A stretch of 35,228 bases of DNA from Bacillota bacterium (GTDB taxonomy: Bacteria > Bacillota > Sulfobacillia > JAJZYS01 > JAJYTV01). A model generated the notes under the pieces. It saw only the letters and a list, made by a program, of their open reading frames with translations. It was not told the DNA's origin and did not search any database. The stretch is from positions 1-35,228 of the forward strand of contig JAJYTE010000029.1 in assembly GCA_021793215.1 (NCBI GenBank), given 5' to 3'. This document shows positions 1-9,371 of this stretch, one piece after another. A program made the translations under genes and the position numbers. Numbering within the stretch: position 1 is the first letter of the stretch; each line of letters begins with the position of its first letter.

Positions 1-2
1 GA

Positions 3-78
3 TGGAGCTGACGTCGGGATTTGAACCCGAGACCTCCTGCTTACCATGCAGGTGCTCTACCGACTGAGCTACGTCAGC
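3..78 (-). tRNA. tRNA-Thr (anticodon GGU)
   Basis: On the minus strand the sequence folds as a cloverleaf. The 7-bp acceptor stem is GCTGACG/CGTCAGC, the anticodon stem is CCTGC/GCAGG with loop ATGGTAA, and the T arm is TCGGG-TTCGAAT-CCCGA. The discriminator is T and the 3' CCA is encoded. The anticodon GGT reads ACC (Thr). It is the last of three clustered tRNAs in transcription order within the window. Confidence 0.97.
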
Positions 79-79
79 G

Positions 80-157
<78 letters not shown>

Positions 158-160
158 GAC

Positions 161-245
161 TGGTGGAGGGGGATGGATTCGAACCATCGAAGGCAGAGCC
201 AGCGATTTTACAGACCGCCCCGTTTGGCCACTTCGGTACCCCTCC
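161..245 (-). tRNA. tRNA-Tyr (anticodon GUA)
   Basis: This is a class II tRNA of 85 nt including an encoded CCA, with acceptor stem GGAGGGG/CCCCTCC and a long variable arm. The anticodon loop contains CTGTAAA, so the anticodon is GTA (Tyr). It is the first tRNA of the cluster in the direction of transcription. Confidence 0.96.
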
Positions 246-287
246 GTGCCGACCAGCGCCATTGGCACTGATCGAACAGCATGAGAA

Positions 288-317
288 AGGATAGCACAGC
301 CGTGAGCTTCTAAGCAA
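288..317 (-). promoter_or_regulatory. Possible SigA promoter for the Tyr-fMet-Thr tRNA cluster
   Basis: The minus strand has a -35-like TTGCTT (312-317) and a -10-like TATCCT (288-293) separated by 18 bp, about 45 nt upstream of tRNA-Tyr. The match to consensus is moderate. I found no gene or other signal with support in the rest of 318-532. Confidence 0.4.
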
Positions 318-532
318 TGACGCTCAGCTTAATTGCTGTTGGTCCGAGACTGATCGGCCGCGCCGCGTCATCGATCGCCGCGCACTCGACTCGACGCGAG
401 CGGCTTCCTTGTCACCGGCTGCCAGCCATCCCTGACGCCGTACACCCACCCCATATTCCGGTAGGTGACGCGTATGTATTTAACGCAAACCAAGTCGCCG
501 GGTGGGCCGTTACCCCTACAGGAGGTGCCGTG

Positions 533-745
533 ATGATCCCTTTGGCACCGCTACTCTGGTTGCTGCTCTTCGCAGGGCTGCTCGCGGCCATCGGTGTGTA
601 CGTCGTGTTGATGGTTCTGCTCGCAGCCGATCCTCGGACGCACCGCGCCAACGACTCGACTGTTGTCCCTCGAGGATCGGGCGCGACGGCGCGTGAGGAG
701 AGCCGCCCTTCGGCGGTCGTCATCGCGCTGGAACGGCGGCGCTAG
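533..745 (+). CDS. Small single-pass membrane protein upstream of gerAA (unknown function)
   Basis: A 70-residue ORF begins at ATG 533. An AGGAGG ribosome-binding site (520-525) sits 7 nt upstream, and a GTG lies one codon earlier. Residues 2-31 form one long hydrophobic helix (start MIPLAPLLWLLLFAGLL), followed by a polar, Arg-rich tail of about 38 residues ending in ERRR. The stop is 55 bp before gerAA on the same strand, so it could be the first cistron of the germination operon. I do not recognise the family. Small membrane proteins are sometimes encoded with ger operons, but a link here is inferred from position only. Confidence 0.5.
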   Translation: MIPLAPLLWLLLFAGLLAAIGVYVVLMVLLAADPRTHRANDSTVVPRGSGATAREESRPSAVVIALERRR

Positions 746-800
746 GCGGGATACTCCACTTTCTGCTCGGGGAGGCTATGCGCCCAAGGAGGGCGTGAGA

Positions 801-2243
801 ATGCCTGCCCGACAGCCGTCGAAGTTGACCGAGTTTGAAACCCAAGCGCGGCTCGCCAGTGCAGTCGTTACATCGGAGGATAGCTTCCAGGGCGTCCTGG
901 AGGCTGACCTGAAGGCGATCCGCTCGCAGATCGACCCCGCTGACGATATCGTCGCCCAGTCGGTCCCAGAGGCGAAGACACCTTCGGTGATCATCTTCCA
1001 GCAGGGTTTGGTGGACGTGCCGACCATGGTGCCGCCTGTGGTCAAGTACGTCCGCGAGGGCAAGCTCGACGACGTGCCGTCCGTGAAGACCGTATCGTCC
1101 TCGAAGGACGCGGTCTCCGCCCTGCTGCAGGGCGACGCCATCCTCCTCGTGAACGGATCCCAAAAAGCGCTCGTCCTGCCGTTCCCCGCCAAGCTGCAGC
1201 CCAATAAGCCTTTGACCGATCGCGTTGTGCGTGGGCCGCACGAGGCCTTCACGAGCCAGTTGGCGCAGAACCTCGCCCTGCTCCGCAACCTGGTTCAGCT
1301 TCGGACGATGCGGGTCGAACTCTTCGCGCTGGTGCCAGACTCCGAGGCGAAGGTCGCGCTCTGCTACGTCGCCGGCAGTGCCCCGCCGAGCGTGAGAGAC
1401 GAGATCCTGGAGCGTCTCCAGCATGTTCAGACAAGGTCACTCGTCGACGTCACAGCGCTCAAGCTTGCGCTCGCAGACGACTCCTGGTCGCCCTTCGTCA
1501 ACGTGCAGCTCACGGAGCGCGTGGACACCGTCGCCGTGGCACTTATCCGCGGCCGGTACGGCCTGTTCCTCACCGGAGCGGAGCAGGCGCTGATCGCTCC
1601 CGCCACCTTCATCGAGATGATGAACCCGACGGAGGACCGCTATCTTCCGCGCTTTCTCGCGAACACCTCGCGCGTGATCCGTTGGGGCAGCCTTTTCATA
1701 GCGCTCCTGCTCGAGTCCGTGTACATCGCGGTCACGCAGGTGCATCAGGAGCTTCTGCCCACGCCACTGGCTTTCGCCATCGCGAGGTCACGCATCGGCG
1801 TTCCGCTCCCGGTCTTCGCCGAGGTGATCGTGATGGCCCTGATCATCGAAGTGCTGCGCGAAGCGGCGATCCGCCTGCCAGGCTACCTCAGCCAGACCAT
1901 CTCGATCGTCGGTGCCCTGGTGATCGGACAGGCGGTCGTCCAGGCCAGCCTCATCTCTGCTCCGGTGATCGTGCTCGTCGCGGTGGTCGCCCTGGCGTCC
2001 TTTACTGTCCCCCAGTACGAACTCGCGCTCACGGTCCGATTCCTGCGGTTCCCCGCGATGTTCGGCGCAGCGATGCTGGGACTGTTCGGCGTCACCACCT
2101 ACGTGCTTCTCCTCCTGATACACATGACGAAACTGCGGAGCTTCGGCGTCGCGTTCCTCTCGCCGCTGGCACCCTTTCACATGTCGAAGCTGCCGCGCCT
2201 ATTCCGGTGGCCGATGAGAGCAGGAAAGCCCGAATTGCCATGA
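801..2243 (+). CDS. gerAA: Spore germination receptor subunit A (GerA family)
   Basis: This 480-residue protein belongs to the GerA/SpoVAF family of germinant-receptor A subunits, which act in the inner membrane of the spore. Residues 1 to about 270 form the soluble N-terminal domain. Residues about 290-460 hold several hydrophobic segments, with family motifs such as the EMMNPTEDRY-like stretch just before the membrane part, EVLREAAIRLP, and a SFGV..LSP..P block near the C terminus. The start at ATG 801 is chosen because AAGGAGG lies 9 nt upstream. The stop overlaps the gerAB start by 4 nt (ATGA), which implies translational coupling. It is expected to be expressed in the forespore under SigG, but I could not identify a convincing SigG promoter. 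Confidence 0.93.
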   Translation: MPARQPSKLTEFETQARLASAVVTSEDSFQGVLEADLKAIRSQIDPADDIVAQSVPEAKTPSVIIFQQGLVDVPTMVPPVVKYVREGKLDDVPSVKTVSSSKDAVSALLQGDAILLVNGSQKALVLPFPAKLQPNKPLTDRVVRGPHEAFTSQLAQNLALLRNLVQLRTMRVELFALVPDSEAKVALCYVAGSAPPSVRDEILERLQHVQTRSLVDVTALKLALADDSWSPFVNVQLTERVDTVAVALIRGRYGLFLTGAEQALIAPATFIEMMNPTEDRYLPRFLANTSRVIRWGSLFIALLLESVYIAVTQVHQELLPTPLAFAIARSRIGVPLPVFAEVIVMALIIEVLREAAIRLPGYLSQTISIVGALVIGQAVVQASLISAPVIVLVAVVALASFTVPQYELALTVRFLRFPAMFGAAMLGLFGVTTYVLLLLIHMTKLRSFGVAFLSPLAPFHMSKLPRLFRWPMRAGKPELP

Positions 2244-3340
2244 ACTTCTCGTCCCGCCAGGTCATCACCAGCCGCCAGCTCATGTACCTGCTCTGCATCG
2301 GGGTCTTTCCGACCGAAGTGATGCTGCTGCCCGGACCGATGATCATGCAGTTCGGCAAGGACACGCTCTGGGCGATCGCGCTGGGGGGCATCTACTCGGC
2401 CGCTCCACTGATGTTGTCCCTGTACATCCTCCGCCGATCGATGGGCCGATCCATCACCGACGTCCTGCGCACCAGCTTGGGAGTGTTCGGGCGCATCGTC
2501 ATCCTCGCCTTCGGTCTCGTCATTCTCCTGGCCACGATGAACATCTGGGGCGGCTACGTACAGCTGCTGCACACAGCGCTTCTGACCCGCACTCCGCCGT
2601 GGGCTCTCCTCTTCCTCGCGCTCGCGGTCGTACTCTACGGCGTGACGGGCGGCATGGAAGTGTCCGGCCGCCTCGCCGAGGCGTTTGTGCCCCTCGGCGT
2701 CATCGCCATCGTGGCGATATGGCTGCTCAGTGCGCACTGGTTCGACGTCGGGCGGCTGCTGCCCCTTTGGCCCCAGCACCCCGACGTATTCACGTTCGGC
2801 GGCTTCAAGGCCGCGACGTTCCTGTCCGAGGTCCTGTTCGGCAGCTACGTCGGAGCCTTCGCCAAGGACCAAGAGGGGGTCCCCCGCGCCCTGTGGCTCG
2901 CCCTCATCATCAACACCTCGGTGATGCTTTTGGTCACCTCTCTACCGCTCCTGATGTTCAGCATCGAGCACGCCCGCATCCTCACGTTGCCACCGCTCAC
3001 TGCCGTACGGGCGGTCAACTACGGGTTCACCATTGAGCGCCTCGACCTGGCGATCACACCAATCTGGGTAATCTTCGTTTCATTGAAGCTGATCCTTTGG
3101 GGACTGATCGGTGGGAACATGGTGGCGGATGCGCTCGGCCTGCGCCGCTACGCCCTCGTCGGTCAGATCGCCCTCACCGCGACCGCCCTGATGAGCCTGC
3201 AGCTGCACAGCCTCTTGCAAGTCGAGCAAAGTGTCGTGACCACGTGGGATTACTTCGGCTTCCCCGTCATCATTTTCTCCGTGACGTTGGCGGCAGTCAT
3301 CTGCCGCATGCGGCCGAAGAGGGTGGCAAGCCATGCGTAG
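2240..3340 (+). CDS. gerAB: Spore germination receptor subunit B (GerAB/amino-acid permease-like)
   Basis: This 366-residue, highly hydrophobic protein has about ten predicted membrane helices, typical of GerAB (Spore_permease family, APC superfamily fold). In the family, the B subunit carries the germinant-binding site. N-terminal features include SSRQVITSRQLMYLL and a following G-rich helix that fits the family pattern. ATG 2240 overlaps the gerAA stop (ATGA), and the 3' end overlaps gerAC by 8 nt, so A, B and C are translated as one unit. The germinant itself cannot be read from the sequence. Confidence 0.92.
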   Translation: MNFSSRQVITSRQLMYLLCIGVFPTEVMLLPGPMIMQFGKDTLWAIALGGIYSAAPLMLSLYILRRSMGRSITDVLRTSLGVFGRIVILAFGLVILLATMNIWGGYVQLLHTALLTRTPPWALLFLALAVVLYGVTGGMEVSGRLAEAFVPLGVIAIVAIWLLSAHWFDVGRLLPLWPQHPDVFTFGGFKAATFLSEVLFGSYVGAFAKDQEGVPRALWLALIINTSVMLLVTSLPLLMFSIEHARILTLPPLTAVRAVNYGFTIERLDLAITPIWVIFVSLKLILWGLIGGNMVADALGLRRYALVGQIALTATALMSLQLHSLLQVEQSVVTTWDYFGFPVIIFSVTLAAVICRMRPKRVASHA

Positions 3341-4469
3341 GCTGCTTCTCGCCGTCCTTGCGATGGCTCCGCTGCTCGGGGGATGCTGGGACCAGTACTC
3401 GATCGAGCGCCTTGGCTTCGTGACGATCGTCGCGGTTGACGGAACGCCGGGCAAGATCCACGCCATTCTGAACACCGTCGTGCCGGGCAACCTGCCGAAC
3501 AGCATCAGCACGGGCACCAAGGGCAGTGCATCGGATCAGTACGTCGGTGACGGGCCCACGCTCTACGAGGCGATCCGCGCGGCCAACAAGGAAGCGCCCA
3601 AACGGCTCTTCTTCGGTCAGATCCAGGACGTGATCATCGGAGAGCAGTTGGCCGCAGCCGGCGGGCTGCAGGACGTACTCGACTTCTTCGGTCGTGAGAA
3701 CAAGTCTCGCAACATCGCCTGGGTGTACATGGCCAAGTCAAAAGACCTTCAAAGCCTCGTCAAGTTGAACCCGGTGGGCGTCTCCTACCCGGCCGAGGCG
3801 CTCAACAACCTCAGCATCATCGAGCGGCTGCAAGGCGACGCCATCCCGCGCCGCATCTTCGATGTGGGCAACGGCATCACCCGGACAGATACAGCCCTGA
3901 GCATCCCGCGCATCACCCCGCGCGACCAGAACTTCGCCCTCGACGGCACAGATCTCTTCCACGGGAAGTGGCTGATCGGGCACGTCGGCGACGTCCCGTC
4001 GCGCGGCATCGCGCTGCTCTCTGGGCTGGTTGCCGCTCCACTCGTGAACGCAAGCTGCCGAGACGGCGGAAAGGTCAGCGTCGTGCTGCGTTCGGTGCAC
4101 CCGAAACTGGGCGCAGAAGTCGTCCAGGGGAAACTCCGCTCCCTATGGGTACTCGTGAAGGCGTCGGGTGACATCACCCAGGTGATCCACTGCCCGGGCA
4201 GCCTCAAAGACCCCAGCGTGAGCGGGCCGATCTACGCGTCCGCCGCCGACGACCTCACCCAAATCGTGGCCACCACGGTTCGCGAACTGCAGGCGTACAA
4301 AAGCGACGGCGTCGGCTTCGGCGAGCAGATCCGCGAGCACTACCCTGGCGTTTGGAGCCAAGTTGGCGCCGACTGGTCGCGCAGAACCTTCCCCCATCTG
4401 AACGTGGCGATCCACGTGGAAGTCACGGTCTCGAACTCCGGCCTTCTCGACGGCCAAGCGAACGCATAG
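3333..4469 (+). CDS. gerAC: Spore germination receptor subunit C, lipoprotein
   Basis: This is a 378-residue GerAC-type lipoprotein. Residues 1-17 are a lipoprotein signal with lipobox LLGGC, so Cys18 is the predicted lipid anchor. It is followed by the WDQ.SIERLGFV motif that marks the family (usually CWD..E). The remainder is the three-domain GerC fold that sits on the outer face of the spore inner membrane. The start ATG lies within the end of gerAB. It is the last gene of the operon, and a perfect 10-bp hairpin begins at its stop codon. The length is normal for the family and there is no sign of decay. Confidence 0.93.
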   Translation: MRRLLLAVLAMAPLLGGCWDQYSIERLGFVTIVAVDGTPGKIHAILNTVVPGNLPNSISTGTKGSASDQYVGDGPTLYEAIRAANKEAPKRLFFGQIQDVIIGEQLAAAGGLQDVLDFFGRENKSRNIAWVYMAKSKDLQSLVKLNPVGVSYPAEALNNLSIIERLQGDAIPRRIFDVGNGITRTDTALSIPRITPRDQNFALDGTDLFHGKWLIGHVGDVPSRGIALLSGLVAAPLVNASCRDGGKVSVVLRSVHPKLGAEVVQGKLRSLWVLVKASGDITQVIHCPGSLKDPSVSGPIYASAADDLTQIVATTVRELQAYKSDGVGFGEQIREHYPGVWSQVGADWSRRTFPHLNVAIHVEVTVSNSGLLDGQANA

Positions 4470-4498
4470 GCGCTGGTGCATCGTTCCACACCAGCGCC
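4469..4498. terminator. Hairpin terminator between gerAC and tRNA-Thr(UGU)
   Basis: A perfect inverted repeat, GGCGCTGGTG (4469-4478) and CACCAGCGCC (4489-4498), has a 10-nt loop. It lies at the 3' end of gerAC (plus) and just past the 3' end of the tRNA gene (minus), so it could serve both. There is no strong T-run on either side, so the call rests on stem strength and position. Confidence 0.55.
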
Positions 4499-4546
4499 CG
4501 CATGTGTTCGCTCTACCGTGACAGGGTTCAATGGCCACCAATCTTC

Positions 4547-4622
4547 TGGAGCTGGCGAAGGGACTTGAACCCCCAACCTGCTGATTACAAATCAGCTGCT
4601 CTGCCAGTTGAGCTACGCCAGC
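4547..4622 (-). tRNA. tRNA-Thr (anticodon UGU)
   Basis: The minus-strand cloverleaf has acceptor GCTGGCG/CGCCAGC, anticodon stem GCTGA/TCAGC with loop TTTGTAA, T-arm loop TTCAAGT, discriminator T and an encoded CCA. Anticodon TGT reads ACA (Thr). It is a single tRNA between the gerA operon and the cytochrome gene, and is distinct from the Thr-GGU gene at 3-78. Confidence 0.97.
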
Positions 4623-4633
4623 CCGGCGCGGCT

Positions 4634-4663
4634 AGCATAGCATCGCGCGCAGCGCGCGGGCAA
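4634..4663 (-). promoter_or_regulatory. SigA-type promoter for tRNA-Thr(UGU)
   Basis: On the minus strand, TTGCCC (4658-4663) and TATGCT (4634-4639) are separated by 18 bp and end 11 nt before the mature tRNA 5' end. The spacer contains the GC palindrome CGCGCGCTGCGCGCG. Confidence 0.6.
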
Positions 4664-4712
4664 GCGCATCCCCGTGGCCACGGGCGGGGACTCTAGCCGC
4701 AGGGGGGAGAAC

Positions 4713-5258
4713 ATGCGCATCTTCACGGGTCTCACCATCGTCACGCTCTGCGCTGGCCTCGTTCTCGGCGGCTGCGGCGGCAAAAAGAGCGCCTCCGGCA
4801 AGTCCAGCTCGCAACAGTCCCAGAGTTCGACCTCGAAGGGCAGTTCCAAGGGGGCGAAGAGCGGCGGCAAGTCCGCCGCCGACAAGACGAAGAGTTCGTC
4901 GTCGTCGAAGTCCTCTTCGACGACGAAATCCTCGAAGTCGGGATCGTCGTCGTCGGGCGAGAGCGCATCCGGCAAGGCGCCGCCGACAACTGGTACGACG
5001 ACGCAGACCGGCAACCCGACAGGCTCGAACATTCAGGCGGCAGCACTGTTCCAACAGAAGTGCCAAGTCTGCCACGGCGCAGGCGGCAAGGGCGGATCGG
5101 GCCCGAAGCTCGACGCCGGACTGACCACGCGGTTCCAAACCCAGGCGGCTCTGCAGAGCTTCATCCAGAAGAACATGCCGTTCAGCAGCCCCGGAAGCCT
5201 CACGCAGGCGCAGTCCGGAGCGCTCGCACGCTACCTGTGGTCGATGCAGAAGCCCTAG
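4713..5258 (+). CDS. Lipid-anchored c-type cytochrome
   Basis: This 181-residue protein starts at ATG 4713 behind a GGGGGGAG ribosome-binding site. Residues 1-20 are a lipoprotein signal with lipobox VLGGC. A low-complexity linker of about 80 residues follows, made almost only of Ser, Lys, Gly and Thr. The C-terminal 75 residues are a small class I cytochrome c domain with heme motif CQVCH and a later NMPFSS segment that supplies the likely Met axial ligand. The architecture matches membrane-tethered small cytochromes of Bacilli (the CccB/c-551 type), which carry electrons to terminal oxidases outside the membrane. It converges with sigH and the two stops are 1 nt apart. Confidence 0.88.
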   Translation: MRIFTGLTIVTLCAGLVLGGCGGKKSASGKSSSQQSQSSTSKGSSKGAKSGGKSAADKTKSSSSSKSSSTTKSSKSGSSSSGESASGKAPPTTGTTTQTGNPTGSNIQAAALFQQKCQVCHGAGGKGGSGPKLDAGLTTRFQTQAALQSFIQKNMPFSSPGSLTQAQSGALARYLWSMQKP

Positions 5259-5259
5259 C

Positions 5260-5919
5260 CTAGTCCTCCTCGGGATCCTGCCGCCGCAGGTCGAGGTACC
5301 GCTCCAGCTTCCTCTTCACGCGCTGTAGCGCGTTGTCGATCGACTTCACGTGCCGCCCGAGGGAGAGGGCGATTTCCTGGTACGACTTCCCGTCCAGGTA
5401 GGCCATCAGCACGCGCCACTCGAGATCGGACAGGATCTCGCCCATCTTCTCCTCGATATCGCCGAACTCTTCACGGTTGATGACGAGTTCCTCGGGATCC
5501 GAGACCTTCGTCCCCGAGATGACATCGAGCAGCGTCCGGTCCGAGTCATCCTCGTAGATCGGCTTATTCAACGAGACGTACGAGTTCAGCGGGATGTGCT
5601 TCTGCCTCGTCGCCGTCTTGATCGCAGTGATGATCTGCCGCGTAATGCAGAGCTCCGCAAACGCGCGGAAGGATGATAGCTTGTCGCTGCGGTAGTCCCG
5701 AATGGCCTTGTAGAGGCCGATCATACCCTCTTGGATAATATCCTCGCGATCAGCACCGATCAGGAAGTATGACCGGGCCTTCGCGCGGACGAAATTCTTG
5801 TACTTGTTGATGAGAAATTCGAGTGCAATATGACTGCCGTCGCGAGCAAATTCGACGATCTCCTCGTCGATCATCAAATCGTATTCCGTGGATACCTCAC
5901 GCTGGGCGCTGACGCTCAA
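5260..5919 (-). CDS. sigH: RNA polymerase sporulation sigma factor SigH (Spo0H)
   Basis: This 219-residue sigma-70 family protein matches SigH of spore formers. Region 2 covers about residues 20-100 (FLINKYKNFVRAKARSYF, then ADREDIIQEGMIGLYKAIRDY). Region 4 is near residues 160-210 with the helix-turn-helix KSYQEIALSLGRHVKSIDNAL. SigH directs early-sporulation and transition-state genes. The start is TTG 5919, supported by GGAGG 8 nt upstream. In Bacillus the gene follows rlmB and an NYN-domain gene; here it follows rlmB directly. A separate promoter lies inside the 3' end of rlmB. Confidence 0.95.
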   Translation of the reverse strand: MSVSAQREVSTEYDLMIDEEIVEFARDGSHIALEFLINKYKNFVRAKARSYFLIGADREDIIQEGMIGLYKAIRDYRSDKLSSFRAFAELCITRQIITAIKTATRQKHIPLNSYVSLNKPIYEDDSDRTLLDVISGTKVSDPEELVINREEFGDIEEKMGEILSDLEWRVLMAYLDGKSYQEIALSLGRHVKSIDNALQRVKRKLERYLDLRRQDPEED

Positions 5920-6001
5920 ATGTCTCGCCTCCGTTCATATCCACCGCGGCGGAAGAACCGTAGATTGACCCCTAGGCGAGAAATTGCTTCAAACTACGCG
6001 C

Positions 6002-6031
6002 ATTATAAGGGAATGCTTAAAGAAGCGTCAA
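6002..6031 (-). promoter_or_regulatory. SigA-type promoter for sigH
   Basis: On the minus strand, TTGACG (6026-6031) and TATAAT (6002-6007) are separated by 18 bp. The -35 overlaps the stop codon of rlmB, and the promoter precedes the sigH start by about 80 nt. This would allow sigH transcription independently of the cysE-cysS-rlmB genes. Confidence 0.75.
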
Positions 6032-6985
6032 GGACAAGCCCTGGTACTGCGTTGCCTCACCGCCTCGTAGACCATTACCGCGCCGGCGACGGCGGCGTTC
6101 AACGACTCGACCGACCCTGCCTGCGGAAGTGCGACGACGGCGTCCGCTCGCCTGCGCATCAGGTCCGAGACACCTTGCCCCTCGCCTCCGACGACGATCG
6201 CGGTGGGCCCACGAAGGTCCACTTCGTACACCAACTTTTCGGTGTCCGGATGGGCGACGATCACCTGCACGCCCGCGTCCTGCAATCTGAGCGCCGTCTG
6301 CGCCAGGTTCTTCACCCGCGCGATCGGTAGCACAAGGGCTGCACCTGCGGCGGCGCGCACGACGGCTGCGGTCACAGCGCCCGCCCTGCGTTCCGGAAGG
6401 ACGACGCCGTGCGCCCCTGCGACCTCGGCCGTGCGAATCAGGCTGCCGATGTTCTGGGGATCCTGGACGCCGTCGAGCAGCACCAGGAGGGCCGGTTCAG
6501 CCCGCGCCGCCGCACGGTCCAACAGAGCCTCGATATCCACATATGCAACAGGTGCGCAGAGCGCAACTACGCCCTGGTGATGCGGGCCCGCCTGCGTGTC
6601 CAGTTTGGCCCTGGGTACGCGCTCCACATGGATGCCGCGCTGGTTGGCCGCTTCGAACACGGCGGCGAACGCCGAGGCGGAGATCGAATCATCGATCCAC
6701 AGTCGATTCACCGCCCGCTCTGCCCGCAGGGCCTCCACGACGGCGCGCCGGCCGTAGACGACGAGTTGCTTCTCCTCCGCCGACTGCGGTCGGGCGGGTC
6801 CACGCGCAACGGGCTCCCGCCGCGCGGGCGCGGACGGTGCCGCAGACTGCTCTGGTCTGCGGGCGGACGGTGACGGGCCCCTGCGGGGCTCCGCTGCTTC
6901 CTGGGCGCTGCGCGGGCGCGGTCCCGCCGAACGGCGGGGGCCTCCCGTCCGGGGGTGCGGGGGAGTTCCTCTGCCTTGCTTGCGT

Positions 6986-6993
<8 letters not shown>
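6028..6993 (-). CDS. rlmB: 23S rRNA (guanosine-2'-O-)-methyltransferase, TrmH/RlmB family
   Basis: This 321-residue SPOUT methyltransferase is likely RlmB, which methylates the 2'-O of G2251 in the 23S P loop. Residues 1 to about 78 are a disordered Arg/Pro/Ala-rich extension. About 79-155 is the L30e-like substrate-binding domain (LVVYGRRAVVEALRAE). From about 165 on is the knotted catalytic domain with GVQDPQNIGSLIRTAE, VVGGEGQGVSDLMRRRAD and SVESLNAAVAGAVMVYE. The GTG start overlaps the end of cysS by 8 nt. Typical RlmB proteins are about 245 residues, so the basic N-terminal tail is extra. The mrnC gene that often separates cysS and rlmB is absent. Confidence 0.92.
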
Positions 6994-8363
<1,370 letters not shown>

Positions 8364-8392
<29 letters not shown>

Positions 8393-9044
8393 CTCGCTGG
8401 GATTTCCCCTCCAACTCAGCGATTCGGGCCTCGAGGCGGTCGATCTGCGACGTAAGGGCGAGGATCGCTTCACTGATGGGGTCCGGCAGGTCCCCGTGCT
8501 GCAGGTCGACGCCCTTCGGCACGGGTTCTCCGGCGACGCGGACCACGCGGCCGGGAACGCCGACCACCGTACAATGGGGAGGTACGGAACGCACAACGAC
8601 GGCTCCTGCGCCGATCTTGCAGTCGTCGCCGATGGTGATCGCGCCGAGGATCTTGGCTCCAGATGAGATCATCACCCGGTCGCCGATGGTCGGGTGGCGC
8701 TTGCCATGCTCCTTGCCGGTGCCCCCCAGGGTGACGCCCTGGTACAGCGTGACGTCGTCGCCGACCTCGGTCGTCTCTCCGATCACGACCCCTGAGCCGT
8801 GATCGATGAACAGGCGACGGCCTATCTTCGCACCGGGGTGGATCTCGATGCCCGTCACGAAGCGGGCGAACTGCGAGAGCATGCGCGCCGAGACGAAGTG
8901 GCGCCCCAGGTACAGGCGGTGGGCTGCACGGTAGAACCAGAGTGCGTGCAGGCCAGAATAGGAGAGGACTACCTCCAGTGTACTCTTCGCCGCCGGATCG
9001 CGCTCGAAGACCATCTGCACGTCTTCCCTGAGCCGTTGCAACAT
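8364..9044 (-). CDS. cysE: Serine O-acetyltransferase
   Basis: This 226-residue enzyme makes O-acetylserine from serine and acetyl-CoA, the first step of cysteine synthesis. The N-terminal helical part ([13 protein letters not shown]) is followed by left-handed beta-helix hexapeptide repeats, with catalytic and signature stretches [32 protein letters not shown] and HPTIGD. It ends with a short coiled-coil-like tail ([13 protein letters not shown]). ATG 9044 is chosen because AGGAG lies 9 nt upstream; an earlier in-frame start would fall inside the T-box leader. It is paired with cysS as in many Firmicutes. Confidence 0.95.
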
Positions 9045-9074
9045 CCGGCATCGCTCCTCAGGAGAAATGCATAG

Positions 9075-9297
9075 ACCGATCGCCTCAGAGGCGGTCGGTC
9101 CGCGGTTCCACTCTGCTTCGGCGGCCACGACAGCCACCCTCGCGGGCCGATCACGTGGCCCAATTCCGGCGACGGCTCGCAGGATCGCTCACCGCCGCGG
9201 CTCCCGGTCGCACTTCCCCGACCGCTTCGCAGGCAGCTTCCACCGTTGACTGCCCTCTCTGCGACGACCTTGGCCGGGTACTCTACCGTTCCTCGCC
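9075..9297 (-). promoter_or_regulatory. Cysteine-specific T-box riboswitch leader of cysE-cysS
   Basis: The minus strand carries the T-box sequence AGAGTGGAACCGCGG (9100-9114), matching the conserved AGGGTGGNACCGCGG. Stem I can be drawn: CGGT pairs with ACCG below the specifier loop and CCCGGCC pairs with GGTCGGG above it. The loop strands are AGAGTA and GAAGTGCG. This places codon TGC (Cys) at 9210-9212 as specifier. A distal AGAGAGGG segment also fits the family. A terminator hairpin ACCGACCGCC/GGCGATCGGT (9075-9099) follows. Uncharged tRNA-Cys should stabilise the antiterminator and turn on cysE and cysS. Confidence 0.92.
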
Positions 9298-9308
9298 TTT
9301 GGCTGTAG

Positions 9309-9337
9309 ATTGTGCACTTTCGGTCACGACGCGTCAA
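9309..9337 (-). promoter_or_regulatory. SigA-type promoter of the T-box leader
   Basis: On the minus strand, TTGACG (9332-9337) and CACAAT (9309-9314) are separated by 17 bp, placed just upstream of the start of T-box stem I. Confidence 0.6.
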
Positions 9338-9371
9338 TCGCTGCTGGCCCCGTTCCGGGAGGCGTTCCACT

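Noticed and set aside
440-532. A possible SigG promoter before the gerA operon (around CCATATTCC and GTATGTATT)
   Set aside because: The -10 does not fit CATNNTA at any acceptable spacing, so I do not call it.
720-1424. A 234-codon minus-strand frame opposite gerAA
   Set aside because: Antisense of a well-supported germination gene, with no ribosome-binding site or recognisable motif.
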